From Sporosarcina sp. ACRSL (lineage in GTDB: Bacteria > Bacillota > Bacilli > Bacillales_A > Planococcaceae), in the NCBI RefSeq assembly GCF_022346605.1, contig NZ_JAKRNT010000010.1, positions 1-64,000 of the forward strand: a DNA stretch of 64,000 nt, given 5' to 3'. Positions 55,075-63,284 of this stretch are shown here, in pieces. The notes below the pieces were generated by a model. It was not told the DNA's origin. It did not search any database and saw only the letters and a program-made list of their open reading frames with translations. Both the position numbers and the translations under genes were made by a program. How positions within the stretch are numbered: the stretch's first letter is position 1; each line of letters opens with the position of its first letter.

Positions 55075-56517
55075 TCAGTTTAGATTTAAGAAATTACGAA
55101 TAGCTTTTACATATTCATCTTTTGGATATTTCTTATATAAATCGCTTGCTAATCGAATGGGGTCGCCAAAAAAGTATCGCTCATATTGGGTTTGCCTTGT
55201 TCCAAAGGAACTCATTGTTAGATCCCACGCTAAACGAAATATTTTCACTCGTTCCTCTGCGGTCTTCGTTGCTCCTTTAAGATAAGAATCTAAGTCCTTT
55301 CTAATAGAAGAATGAAAAGCTTTTTCGGTTGGCAATGTAATCATTCCACTCGCTCCGATAAGCTGGATAATTTCTGTGAAACGAGGATAGATTTTAGGGA
55401 AAATGTTACCAGCAACTAGAAGTGGATAAATTTCTGGCCGCATATATCCCCACTCATCTAACTTCGCGTTATTTTCCGCTTTTTCCAGCAAGGCTTTCAT
55501 CGTTTCAAGACCAATGATGATTTCTGACAACTTTTCTTGGATATGTTGATACCCACTAATATTAATCGTTTCGATAAGAAGTTCAGCAATCCCTAAAACG
55601 AACTCTGTTTTCACAATTTGTCTAACTAATACTTGGTGCTTCGCAAAGGGAAGGAACGGGCTTTCCATTGGAAATTCTTCAGATACCTCCACATTGTTGT
55701 AATAAAACACCCTATTCCAAGGTACTAATACATTGTCAAAGACAACGATCGAATCCATTTCTTCGAACCTAGAGCTTAATGGATGATTAAAAGAAGATGG
55801 ACCTCCGATGAATGTATCCCTACAAATAAACTTAATTCCTTTCGTGTTAGAAGGGATCGAAAAAGCAAAAGCTTCATCTTCATTAAATAGAAGTTTACCA
55901 ACACTAAATACTAAAACTTCATCTGTTAAACCACCTTGCGTAGCAAGAAGGCGGGCACCTTTAATGATAATTCCTTCATCATTTTTACCAATGACTTTTG
56001 CAGCAATTGGCTCGACGCTGTTTTCAATGTAGACTTGAGAACGATTCACTTGCGGTGAAATAAAGGTATGCGTGAAGGACAAGTCATTTTCCCTGGCATA
56101 TTCATAAAATGTTTGTAGGTTATGCGGAAAGCAATTTTCTTTATTTTTCAAATAGGTTACTGAAGATGCAAAGCTCGTCAAAACCGTATTTAAATAATCT
56201 GGGCTTCTTCCCATAATCCCCCCTGAATATCGAGCCCAATGTTCAGTCATCTTTCTTCTTCTTATTAAGTCCTCTTTTGTTTTAGGTTGTAAATAAGAAA
56301 GGCCAATCGTTTCTCCTGAAACTGGGGAAATAAAGGTCATCTCATCTTTTATTTTTGGGTCATGTTGCAAATCATAAAGGGCCGCTTTTGACTGAATGAG
56401 CCCCTTAAAGGCTGGATGTTCAGAGAGCGGCCCTACAATTTTTTCACCGTCGTACCAAATTTCGTTATTCAATTGATTTAATCGTTTAATATATTCTTTA
56501 CCAGTAATAGCACCCAT
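55075..56517 (-). CDS. 4-hydroxyphenylacetate 3-monooxygenase-family flavin-dependent oxygenase (HpaB type)
   Basis: A 480-residue HpaB-type hydroxylase that uses reduced FAD to hydroxylate a phenolic ring. Family features include AITGKEYIKRLN at the N-terminus, THTFISPQVNRS, GIIIKGARLLATQGGLTDEV, DNVLVPWNRVFYY and QLIGASGMITLPTE. ATG 56517 is set by GGAGAG, 6 nt upstream; a 13-codon extension is not supported. No reductase (HpaC) gene is adjacent. The substrate may be 4-hydroxyphenylacetate or another phenol. Confidence 0.87.
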   Translation of the reverse strand: MGAITGKEYIKRLNQLNNEIWYDGEKIVGPLSEHPAFKGLIQSKAALYDLQHDPKIKDEMTFISPVSGETIGLSYLQPKTKEDLIRRRKMTEHWARYSGGIMGRSPDYLNTVLTSFASSVTYLKNKENCFPHNLQTFYEYARENDLSFTHTFISPQVNRSQVYIENSVEPIAAKVIGKNDEGIIIKGARLLATQGGLTDEVLVFSVGKLLFNEDEAFAFSIPSNTKGIKFICRDTFIGGPSSFNHPLSSRFEEMDSIVVFDNVLVPWNRVFYYNNVEVSEEFPMESPFLPFAKHQVLVRQIVKTEFVLGIAELLIETINISGYQHIQEKLSEIIIGLETMKALLEKAENNAKLDEWGYMRPEIYPLLVAGNIFPKIYPRFTEIIQLIGASGMITLPTEKAFHSSIRKDLDSYLKGATKTAEERVKIFRLAWDLTMSSFGTRQTQYERYFFGDPIRLASDLYKKYPKDEYVKAIRNFLNLN

Positions 56518-56716
56518 ATTCCACTCTCCAATGTAATCGCCATTTATTAAAATCAAATTAATTAGAGTCGTTCAATCTAAATTTATTTTATGTAAATAGA
56601 GCATGGTAATATTCCTTATCGATAGCGAATGGGAGTTGCGGCTAACCCGTGTCATTAGTACCGATATCATAACTAGAATCTTTGATTTCTCATTTTCCAA
56701 TGCTTATAGTTAGTTA

Positions 56717-56743
56717 GGGTGCACGTGTACTGAAACTGCACCC
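56717..56743. promoter_or_regulatory. inverted repeat upstream of the BASS/ACR3-like gene
   Basis: GGGTGCA (56717-56723) and TGCACCC (56737-56743) form a perfect 7-bp inverted repeat with 13 bp between, 40 bp before the ATG at 56783. No T-run follows. It may be an operator or leader hairpin. The remainder of the 265-bp region between the divergent genes shows nothing specific. Confidence 0.35.
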
Positions 56744-56782
56744 CCCTATGGGATCATGTAGAAAAGAAGGGAATCAACTTTC

Positions 56783-57748
56783 ATGTTTACTCGAGAAAAA
56801 CTGGAAAATAATCAAGTTTGGCTATATGTCATTGTTTTACTGATTGCGTCTGGATTTGGCTTACTAGCTCCTGATTTTGCAGGACGATTAGATGGATCGA
56901 TTTCTATTGTGATTGCAATTTTAATGTACAGTATGTTTTCACAGATTCCATTTGTAGCTTTTAAAAAAGCATTTGCAAACCGCCGCTATATCGTTGGGTT
57001 ATTGATTGTTAATTACATAGCAGTTCCAATTGTCGTATGGCTTTTAACAACCTTGCTGCAGGACCATCCACCGTTGCTACTCGGGGTGTATTTGGTTTTA
57101 TTGACCCCTTGTATTGACTATGTCATTGTTTTTACAGCGCTTGGCCGTGGCAATGAAAAGATTGTCCTTTTTTCCACACCACTTCTTTTCATTTCGCAAA
57201 TGCTTCTCTTGCCTCTTTATTTATGGTTGTTTATGGGCGAGAAAGCAACAGGTATAGTAGAACCAGGTCCTTTCTTTGAGGCATTTTTCGGTCTCATTGT
57301 TATACCGCTTGTCATCGCGATTGCCATACAGCTACTTGCACGAAAAGCGTCTATCGGCAACAGAATCGTAAATATCTCGGCATGGCTGCCCGTTCCATTC
57401 ATGGCACTTACGCTTTTTGTTGTCGTAGCCTCTCAGATCGGCAAACTATCTGTCTTTATGGACCTAATTTTAAAAGTCATTCCAATCTATCTTGCATTTA
57501 TGATCATCATGCCAATCATTTCACGTTTCATCGCTAAGTGGTTCGCTCTTGATGTCGGAGCGAGCCGTGCCCTCGTCTTTAGTGGATCGACGCGCAATTC
57601 ACTTGTCGTTCTTCCACTTGCAATAGCTCTACCAGACGAGATAAGCACATTGGTAGCCGCGGTAATCGTCACACAAACGATCATTGAACTGGCATGTGAA
57701 TTAGCGTACATCCGAGTAGTCCCAATTCTACTCGTTCGAGATAAATAA
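56783..57748 (+). CDS. ACR3/bile acid:sodium symporter-like transporter
   Basis: A 321-residue membrane protein with ten hydrophobic segments of the BART superfamily (ACR3 arsenite effluxers and bile-acid/sodium symporters). SQIPFVAFKKAFANRRY and TPCIDYVIVFTALGRGN resemble ACR3-type proteins, where the cysteine of PCIDYV is conserved; FSGSTRNSLVVLPLA is the second motif. No arsR or arsC gene is nearby, so an arsenic role is uncertain. AAGAAGGG precedes the ATG weakly. Confidence 0.8.
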   Translation: MFTREKLENNQVWLYVIVLLIASGFGLLAPDFAGRLDGSISIVIAILMYSMFSQIPFVAFKKAFANRRYIVGLLIVNYIAVPIVVWLLTTLLQDHPPLLLGVYLVLLTPCIDYVIVFTALGRGNEKIVLFSTPLLFISQMLLLPLYLWLFMGEKATGIVEPGPFFEAFFGLIVIPLVIAIAIQLLARKASIGNRIVNISAWLPVPFMALTLFVVVASQIGKLSVFMDLILKVIPIYLAFMIIMPIISRFIAKWFALDVGASRALVFSGSTRNSLVVLPLAIALPDEISTLVAAVIVTQTIIELACELAYIRVVPILLVRDK

Positions 57749-57750
57749 AA

Positions 57751-57783
57751 AATGAAAGCCGACATCAGCAGTCGACTTTCATT
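57751..57783. terminator. bidirectional terminator
   Basis: AATGAAAG plus CGAC pairs with GTCG plus CTTTCATT through one C-A mismatch. The plus strand continues TTTCATTTTT and the minus strand TTTTTTATTT. It serves the BASS-type gene and overlaps the end of the opposing small gene. Confidence 0.8.
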
Positions 57784-58081
57784 TTTCATTTTTATTAATC
57801 GCGCCCGTTTTTTTGTTTTTTACAAATTGAAGTATCAAAAAGTTTATCCAAGTGATTATTGGAATGGAAAAGGTCAATAGATATAGATCTGAGTAACCAG
57901 TTCCAAAAATTTGTGCTTCCTCATTCATACTGTAAGAAATCCACGATGCAGTAAGTAAAATCACCATGTTTACACAGAGGGCTGATAACATGCTCAATAA
58001 TTTATGGTTTGTCTTTTTTAATACGAGAATAGATAGAATGGACGAAACCAATAATGAAAATAAAACAAGTGCATAACTCAA
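57779..58081 (-). CDS. small hypothetical membrane protein
   Basis: A 100-residue protein with three hydrophobic segments (YALVLFSLLVSSILSILVL, LSALCVNMVILLTASWI, LYLLTFSIPIITWINFLIL) and a lysine-rich C-terminus. I do not recognise the family. It is probably transcribed from the region between 58082 and 58179, where there is no clear promoter. Its last codons lie in the bidirectional terminator. Confidence 0.5.
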   Translation of the reverse strand: MSYALVLFSLLVSSILSILVLKKTNHKLLSMLSALCVNMVILLTASWISYSMNEEAQIFGTGYSDLYLLTFSIPIITWINFLILQFVKNKKTGAINKNEK

Positions 58082-58179
58082 AGTCTACAGCCCCTCCATT
58101 TTTCTCAGCGTCGCTTCCCATTGAAACGCAATTTCCCGTAAAGGCTCTAATTATTCAAAGAAACTACCTGAAATGCCCC

Positions 58180-58947
58180 CTATTTATAAATGAAGTTATT
58201 TCTCTCTACAATTAATTTCCCTTTATTCTGGTCAGCATTCACCGTGTAGTCTTCACCGTTTTTCAATTGAAACGTAAGTATCTCTCCTTGATAGCGTTCA
58301 TCAATATAGATAAATATATAGCTGCGTTTTTCAATAAAAACAAATTCTTCACGCGCTCCTTGTTGTAATTCCAATAAACCATATCCTTCATTCGAGTAAC
58401 TAAATAACGCAATGGCCGGCATGTCATCAATCGTCAATGCAAATGCCGTTAGCTCACCATCAATCCATTCATCTTGTTTCGCAATTTCCACTTTTTCTTT
58501 ATCTAATGTGTATCCCCCGTAAGTAAATTCGATTTCTCTCCAGAGTTCTTGCTGTTTTGGATATCCCCTGTTTTCCCAAGTAGCGGTTTGCGTCACTTGT
58601 CCTTCCTTATCAACACGAAGGATCACACCAATCATTGGTGTTTCAATATTATTCACTTGAAAAGTGCCAACCGTATAGCCTTCTTCATAATCTTTCGGTG
58701 ATATTGTAAACTCTTTATCTGGATAGTTTTCCGCCAAATAATTAACGACTTGTTCATATCGCTCCGCATGCGTGTTCACTTGTAATGTAGGATAATAAAA
58801 AAAGTATCCTGCATAACCAATAACAAGCACGCTTGATAAAACAACCGCCCATTTTTTCCTTTTTCTAAGCACAAGCCAAATCACTAGAATTACAGCCAGT
58901 ACTATAACTCCAATAAGAAGAAAATATATCAATTCACCTGGTTTCAT
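58180..58947 (-). CDS. hypothetical membrane-anchored protein
   Basis: A 255-residue protein with two closely spaced N-terminal transmembrane helices (about 7-27 and 33-52) and a soluble domain on the outer or inner face (RYEQVVNYLAENYPDKEFTI, DYEEGYTVGTFQVNN, ILTFQLKNGEDYTVN). It is reminiscent of YfjL-like Bacillus proteins, but I am not certain. GGAGGGA precedes the ATG. The function is unknown. Confidence 0.6.
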   Translation of the reverse strand: MKPGELIYFLLIGVIVLAVILVIWLVLRKRKKWAVVLSSVLVIGYAGYFFYYPTLQVNTHAERYEQVVNYLAENYPDKEFTISPKDYEEGYTVGTFQVNNIETPMIGVILRVDKEGQVTQTATWENRGYPKQQELWREIEFTYGGYTLDKEKVEIAKQDEWIDGELTAFALTIDDMPAIALFSYSNEGYGLLELQQGAREEFVFIEKRSYIFIYIDERYQGEILTFQLKNGEDYTVNADQNKGKLIVERNNFIYK

Positions 58948-59032
58948 AAGTTCCCTCCTTTTTTATCAATTCACTATGCCGACGTGTTTTTAATTGTAAC
59001 ATTTTCCAATTACTCGCCGATACATGAAAAAA

Positions 59033-59059
59033 AGCGCAAACTTTTTTGTTGTTTGCGCT
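59033..59059 (-). terminator. terminator of the CNNM gene
   Basis: AGCGCAAAC (59033-59041) pairs with GTTTGCGCT (59051-59059) and the minus strand then has seven T. It lies 14 bp after the stop. Confidence 0.92.
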
Positions 59060-59073
59060 CTGTACAGAAGATG

Positions 59074-60405
59074 TTATGCTACCACTATCTCTTCACTCTT
59101 TATGGATTCTGTTTTTTTCACTTCAATATACTGAATTTGTTGACCGTCTTTTAGATGGACAGAGAACTTATATCCCTGATGGTTGATTGTTTTGGACAAA
59201 TCTAGTTCTGCATCCTGGGTATAATACCAACCACCTACTGTATCGATTCCGTCTATGTTGAAATCGACGGATAAGAGCTTTTCTACATCTTCAAGCAATA
59301 CTTTTGTATCGATAATAAAGTGATCTTCATTGATTTTACGAATTTCTGGGATTTCTTCAGCATCGAATTCGTCACGTATTTCCCCAACAAGCTCTTCTAG
59401 AATATCTTCAACCGTGACCATACCACTTGTACCGCCATATTCATCTAATAAAATCGCAATGTGAATGCGTTCTTTTTGCATTTTTTGCAGTAAATCCTGA
59501 ATGGGTACCATGTCGATCGTTTGAATGATTGGGTTTATATAATCGGACAATTTAAATGTGTCAGGCTGGACACGATTGGTCATGCCTTGTGTTAAGAAAT
59601 CTTTGATGTTCAAGAAACCGATCATATTATCTCGGTCATCCTCAAAGATTGGATATCTTGTATATTGCTCTTCTGATATTGTTGTAAGTACTTCTTGAAA
59701 AGAAGCATTTACTTCAAAGCCGATAATATCGGTACGGGGTACCATGATTTCACGTGCAATTCTGTCGTCAAACTCAAAGACATTGTTTACGTATTGTAAC
59801 TCGTTTCGATTGATCTCACCTGATTTAAAGCTTTCAGAAAGTAATAATCGAAGCTCTTCCTCGGTATGGGACATTTCATTTTCTGATGCTGCTTTAATAC
59901 CGAATAATTTGAGCAATAAACGAGAAGAACCATTTAATGTCCAAATGAATGGATATAAAATCTTATAGAAGATTTGAAGTGGTTTTGAAAATGCCAACGT
60001 TATAGCTTCCGCCTTTTGAATGGCTACTGTCTTCGGCGCAAGTTCTCCTACAACAACATGCAAGAATGTGGCGATGATAAACGCTCCGCCGATTGTGAAC
60101 CATTGGATATAGTCCGTCGGAATCCCTATCGTTTCAAACAAGGGATGTAAAATAAACTCAAAGGTAGGCTCTCCTACCATACCAATCCCTAATGCGGTTA
60201 CTGTGATTCCAAGTTGGCAGGCGGATAAGTATTCATCTAAATGGGTTGTGACATGTTTAGCCGCAAGTGATCCCGCTTTTCCTTCTGCAACAAGTTGATC
60301 AATTCGAGATGAACGGACTTTCACAATAGCGAATTCCGTTGCGACGAAGAATGCTGTTAAAGCAATGAGTAAAGCAAATATAATTAAATATATGGGGGTT
60401 GACAA
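59074..60405 (-). CDS. CNNM/hemolysin-family transporter with CBS domains
   Basis: A 443-residue CNNM (CorC/HlyC-type) protein that probably exports Mg or another divalent cation. The order is an N-terminal DUF21 transmembrane domain (IYLIIFALLIALTAFFVATE, LDEYLSACQLGITVTALG), two CBS domains (MVPRTDIIGFEV; HIAILLDEYGGTSGMVTVEDILEELVGEI, written here in two parts: HIAILLDEYGGTSG and MVTVEDILEELVG) and a C-terminal CorC_HlyC domain. The start must be TTG 60405, since an in-frame TAG lies 12 bp upstream. The GGAGG is 29 nt away across a hairpin. It follows a frameshifted MerR gene. Confidence 0.85.
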   Translation of the reverse strand: MSTPIYLIIFALLIALTAFFVATEFAIVKVRSSRIDQLVAEGKAGSLAAKHVTTHLDEYLSACQLGITVTALGIGMVGEPTFEFILHPLFETIGIPTDYIQWFTIGGAFIIATFLHVVVGELAPKTVAIQKAEAITLAFSKPLQIFYKILYPFIWTLNGSSRLLLKLFGIKAASENEMSHTEEELRLLLSESFKSGEINRNELQYVNNVFEFDDRIAREIMVPRTDIIGFEVNASFQEVLTTISEEQYTRYPIFEDDRDNMIGFLNIKDFLTQGMTNRVQPDTFKLSDYINPIIQTIDMVPIQDLLQKMQKERIHIAILLDEYGGTSGMVTVEDILEELVGEIRDEFDAEEIPEIRKINEDHFIIDTKVLLEDVEKLLSVDFNIDGIDTVGGWYYTQDAELDLSKTINHQGYKFSVHLKDGQQIQYIEVKKTESIKSEEIVVA

Positions 60406-60439
60406 TAGTCTGTTCTACAAAAGTAGAACACCCACCTCC
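60405..60439 (-). promoter_or_regulatory. split ribosome binding site with intervening hairpin
   Basis: On the minus strand GGAGG (60439-60435) is separated from the TTG start (60405) by 29 nt. Of these, 18 form a perfect hairpin, GTTCTAC-TTTT-GTAGAAC (60429-60412). Folding would bring the effective spacing to about 11 nt. A 15-codon leader frame beginning GTG just after GGAGG also fits and ends beyond the TTG. Confidence 0.55.
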
Positions 60440-60846
60440 TTATTGTAAGAGTAGTATTAAAGCTTGCATCAAAGTAACACTTTCCGGTGTTACTTTTTGT
60501 TTTAGACTTTGTTTTTCTTGTTCACTTAAAGTCTCCATCATTTTGGACACATCATTTTCTAGTTTTTGCATTTGCAGCCGAATTTCATGAATGTCTATTT
60601 CTTCATATGGTTTACTTTCTATCTTTTCAGTACCTATTAATTTGGCTATTTCCGATAAGGACATACCGGACCTTTTTTGCTCTTCTATCCAATGAACACG
60701 CTTAATCATATCTACAGGATATAACCGATAATTAGATGGGGAACGTTCCATTACAAGTAGACCTACATTTGTATAGTGATCGATCGTACGTTTCGTTACG
60801 CCTGCTCTAGTAGCAAGATCGCTAATTTTTAGTTTCTCAGTCCCAT
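60440..60846 (-). pseudogene. MerR-family regulator, frameshifted near its start
   Basis: The protein sequence TEKLKISDLATRAGVTKRT-IDHYTNVGLL continues into VMERSPSNYRLYPVDM and on to the stop at 60440, a complete MerR-type winged-helix plus coiled coil. Its frame has no start codon upstream: a good ribosome binding site, GAGGTGAT, and ATG at 60846 are in place, but ATG GGA CTG AGA AAC ends at TAA. One missing base in the first three codons (about 60839-60843) restores one continuous frame. The next in-frame ATG (60751) would lose the DNA-binding region. Confidence 0.8.
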
Positions 60847-60860
60847 ATTATCACCTCAAA

Positions 60861-60893
60861 CCATCACGTTATACTCTAAGTGTAACGTGATGG
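60861..60893 (-). promoter_or_regulatory. MerR-type inverted-repeat operator
   Basis: CCATCACGTTA (60861-60871) and TAACGTGATGG (60883-60893) form a perfect 11-bp inverted repeat with an 11-bp spacer. It lies 15 bp upstream of the MerR-like start codon, a usual place for autoregulated MerR-family operators. Confidence 0.7.
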
Positions 60894-60944
60894 TTGATGA
60901 ATAGCAAGTAAAATGCCTATTTTTTTACATGAATGGATGTCAAA

Positions 60945-60979
60945 AAGAGCAACTCCCATTTGAAATGAGAGTTGCTCTT
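60945..60979 (-). terminator. terminator of the purine permease gene
   Basis: AAGAGCAACTC (60945-60955) pairs perfectly with GAGTTGCTCTT (60969-60979); the minus strand continues TTTGACAT. It lies 14 bp after the stop codon. Confidence 0.85.
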
Positions 60980-60993
60980 ATCATAGCTTCATG

Positions 60994-62292
60994 TTAATGC
61001 GGCAAAAATGCCAATTGATAAAAGAATAGAACTGCAAACACATAGACAAGTGGATGGACAGCACGCCATTTTCCCGTAACGACCTTCAAGATCGGATACG
61101 AGATGAATCCTAGCGCTATCCCCGTTGCGATACTTGAAGTGAGCGGCATGCTTAAGATGATTAAAAATGCGGGAAAGGCTTCGTCAATTTCATCCCATTT
61201 GATTTTGGCAATGGCCCCCATCATTAAACTGCCGACGATAATCAAAGCTGGTGCAGTGATCGATGATAAGCCTGAAACCGCACTGACAAGCGGTCCGAAA
61301 AACGCTGCGACAATGAAAAGAATGGCGACCGTGACCGTCGTAAGCCCAGTTCTTCCCCCTGCTGCTACACCTGCTGATGATTCGATATATGCACTCGTCG
61401 GAGTTGTTCCGAACATCGAGCCAGCCGTAGCTGCAACTGAATCTGCGAGTAGTGCTTGGCGTGCCCGTGGCATTTTATTATCTTTCATTAAGCCGGCTTG
61501 CTGCGCAACTCCAATCATCGTTCCAGTCGTATCAAAAATCGTCACCATGAGGAATGAAAAGACAACCGGGAACAACATATGTTGCCATACATCCGTAAGG
61601 GCAGTAAACGGATTGGACACAATGAGTCCTTCCGGAAGCGATGGCATTTGAACGAAACCTTGGTCAAAGGATAGATGCCCCGTGAAAAAGGCAACGACGG
61701 CTGTGACGATCATGCCAAGGAACAATGCCCCATGCACTCGTAACGCCATTAAAATTAGCGTGACAGTAAGACCAAGCAATGCAAAAAGCACAGTTGGTGA
61801 ATGAAGATCACCGAGCGCAACTAAATTCGATGGATGGGAGACGATCATGCCAGCTTGTCTCATCCCGATGAATGCGATAAATAAACCAATCCCTGCTGTA
61901 ATTCCATGCTTTAAGTTATCCGGAATGGCTTCAATCAACACTTTCCGGAAAGATGTCAAAGACAAAATAACAAAAATAAGACCCGCAACGAAAACAGCCG
62001 AGAACGCTGTTTCATACGTAATTCCATTTGTTCCAACGACCGAATAAGCAAAATACGCATTCATACCCATCCCAGGAGCAATGGCAATCGGATAATTAGC
62101 GGCAAGTGCCATCCATAACGTTCCAAGCACAGTTGCAATGATCGTAGCCGTAAACACCTGATCGAACGGCACACCTGCGTCTTTTAAAATGATTGGATTG
62201 ACAATGACAATATAGACCATTGTAAAAAACGTCGTGAACCCTGCAAGGACTTCCGTTTTTACAGTTGTATTGTTTTCTTTTAATTTAAACAC
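60994..62292 (-). CDS. pbuO: AzgA-type purine permease (PbuG/PbuO)
   Basis: A 432-residue NCS2/AzgA-like transporter for guanine, hypoxanthine or adenine with about 12-14 transmembrane segments. Motifs: FTTFFTMVYIVIVNPIIL, AIAPGMGMNAYFAYSVVG, FDTTGTMIGVAQQAGLM and GTTPTSAYIESSAGVAAGGR. The N-terminus MFKLKENNTTV is closer to PbuO than to PbuG as I recall them, so the symbol is tentative. The start is GTG, 8 nt after GGGGAGG. The promoter carries two PurR-type boxes. Confidence 0.88.
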   Translation of the reverse strand: MFKLKENNTTVKTEVLAGFTTFFTMVYIVIVNPIILKDAGVPFDQVFTATIIATVLGTLWMALAANYPIAIAPGMGMNAYFAYSVVGTNGITYETAFSAVFVAGLIFVILSLTSFRKVLIEAIPDNLKHGITAGIGLFIAFIGMRQAGMIVSHPSNLVALGDLHSPTVLFALLGLTVTLILMALRVHGALFLGMIVTAVVAFFTGHLSFDQGFVQMPSLPEGLIVSNPFTALTDVWQHMLFPVVFSFLMVTIFDTTGTMIGVAQQAGLMKDNKMPRARQALLADSVAATAGSMFGTTPTSAYIESSAGVAAGGRTGLTTVTVAILFIVAAFFGPLVSAVSGLSSITAPALIIVGSLMMGAIAKIKWDEIDEAFPAFLIILSMPLTSSIATGIALGFISYPILKVVTGKWRAVHPLVYVFAVLFFYQLAFLPH

Positions 62293-62308
62293 AGAGATAT
62301 CCTCCCCA

Positions 62309-62366
62309 AAATACGAACATTTTTTGATTACTTTTATATATTATTCGTTTTTATAGCAATTGGCAA
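62309..62366 (-). promoter_or_regulatory. purine permease promoter with two inverted PurR boxes
   Basis: TTGCCA (62366-62361) and TAATAT (62343-62338) are spaced by exactly 17 bp. Two sequences match the PurR box AWWWCCGAACWWT: AAATACGAACATT (62309-62321, plus strand) and AAAAACGAATAAT (62352-62340, minus strand). They face each other across 18 bp, the usual PurR arrangement. The second overlaps the -10 box. No purine riboswitch sequence was found here. Confidence 0.78.
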
Positions 62367-62391
62367 GTACTAACATTACAATTTCTTCAAT

Positions 62392-62413
62392 AAAAAAATC
62401 CCTTTTGAGGGAT
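62392..62413 (-). terminator. terminator of the ABC transporter operon
   Basis: ATCCC (62398-62402) pairs with GGGAT (62409-62413) around TTTTGA; the minus strand then has seven T. It lies about 145 bp after the permease stop. The stem is short. The 145 bp between holds nothing that I can name. Confidence 0.6.
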
Positions 62414-62558
62414 ATAGTGAAGAAGTCAACTAATTACATATTCGGACACTCAGGAGATCACTGTATAGCTATAAGAAGTCTCGTTGGAAGTCTTGGGGGT
62501 TCGCTGAAGACGATAAGATAAAAGAAAGAGCAATAGATTACAGCCCACTTATTGAGGT

Positions 62559-63284
62559 TCAGTCACTCATTTTCTTCCTAAACCCAACAATTGCAATCAA
62601 ATATAAAACAATCGTATATCCAACTACCCATAGTAAGGGAACCCAAATCTCACTGTATTCCCCCTGTAGCGCGAATCTTGTTGCATCCACAGCATGGACA
62701 AATGGAAGTACACTCGCAACTTTCTCAAAAACTCCACCAATCATGTCTACTGTAAACCAGGTTCCACTTAACCAGGTTGCGATATTAACGAACAAGGCAA
62801 ATATGCCGCCTACCTGTTTGTCGGTAAAAAATGTTCCGAGCATTAATCCGAATCCGATGTACAGAAGTGCATTCACTAAAAGTACACCTATTGCTACAAT
62901 CACATTCCAATCAAGTTTTAATTCAAGAAAATAAGCCGCAATAAAACAAACCACAATTTGCATAATCGCAATGAAGATCAGTGGAATCGTATAACCAATT
63001 ATGTAATCGGACGGTTTTAACGGGGAAACAAATATACGCATTAAAAATGAACTTCCCTTATCTTTTCCAATTAGCATCCCTGAAAATAGGGTTAAAAATG
63101 CAAAACTAAACACAATGACGCCAGGTGTAAGATTTTCAATTTTATAAAGCTCCATTGGCATATTTTTTTGCATCATCGTGAATAACCACATAATGACAAC
63201 AGGCAGCCCAACCCCAAACATGATGGTTAATGGGTCACGTACTATTTCCTTCTGGTTTCTTGAGGCAAATGCTACAAATCTCAT
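62559..63284 (-). CDS. ABC-2 type transporter permease
   Basis: A 241-residue ABC-2 permease with six transmembrane segments (FGVGLPVVIMWLFTMM, VIVFSFAFLTLFSGMLIG, IGYTIPLIFIAIMQIVVCF and others) and the characteristic C-terminal ATRFALQGEYSEIWVPLL. It would form the membrane part of an efflux or lipid exporter of the DrrAB-like type. It overlaps the ATPase gene by 4 bp and has GAGGAGG before the ATG. Substrate unknown. Confidence 0.85.
   Translation of the reverse strand: MRFVAFASRNQKEIVRDPLTIMFGVGLPVVIMWLFTMMQKNMPMELYKIENLTPGVIVFSFAFLTLFSGMLIGKDKGSSFLMRIFVSPLKPSDYIIGYTIPLIFIAIMQIVVCFIAAYFLELKLDWNVIVAIGVLLVNALLYIGFGLMLGTFFTDKQVGGIFALFVNIATWLSGTWFTVDMIGGVFEKVASVLPFVHAVDATRFALQGEYSEIWVPLLWVVGYTIVLYLIAIVGFRKKMSD

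Noticed and set aside
62293..62400. Purine riboswitch in the permease leader
   Set aside because: The aptamer core sequences are absent; PurR boxes explain the leader better.
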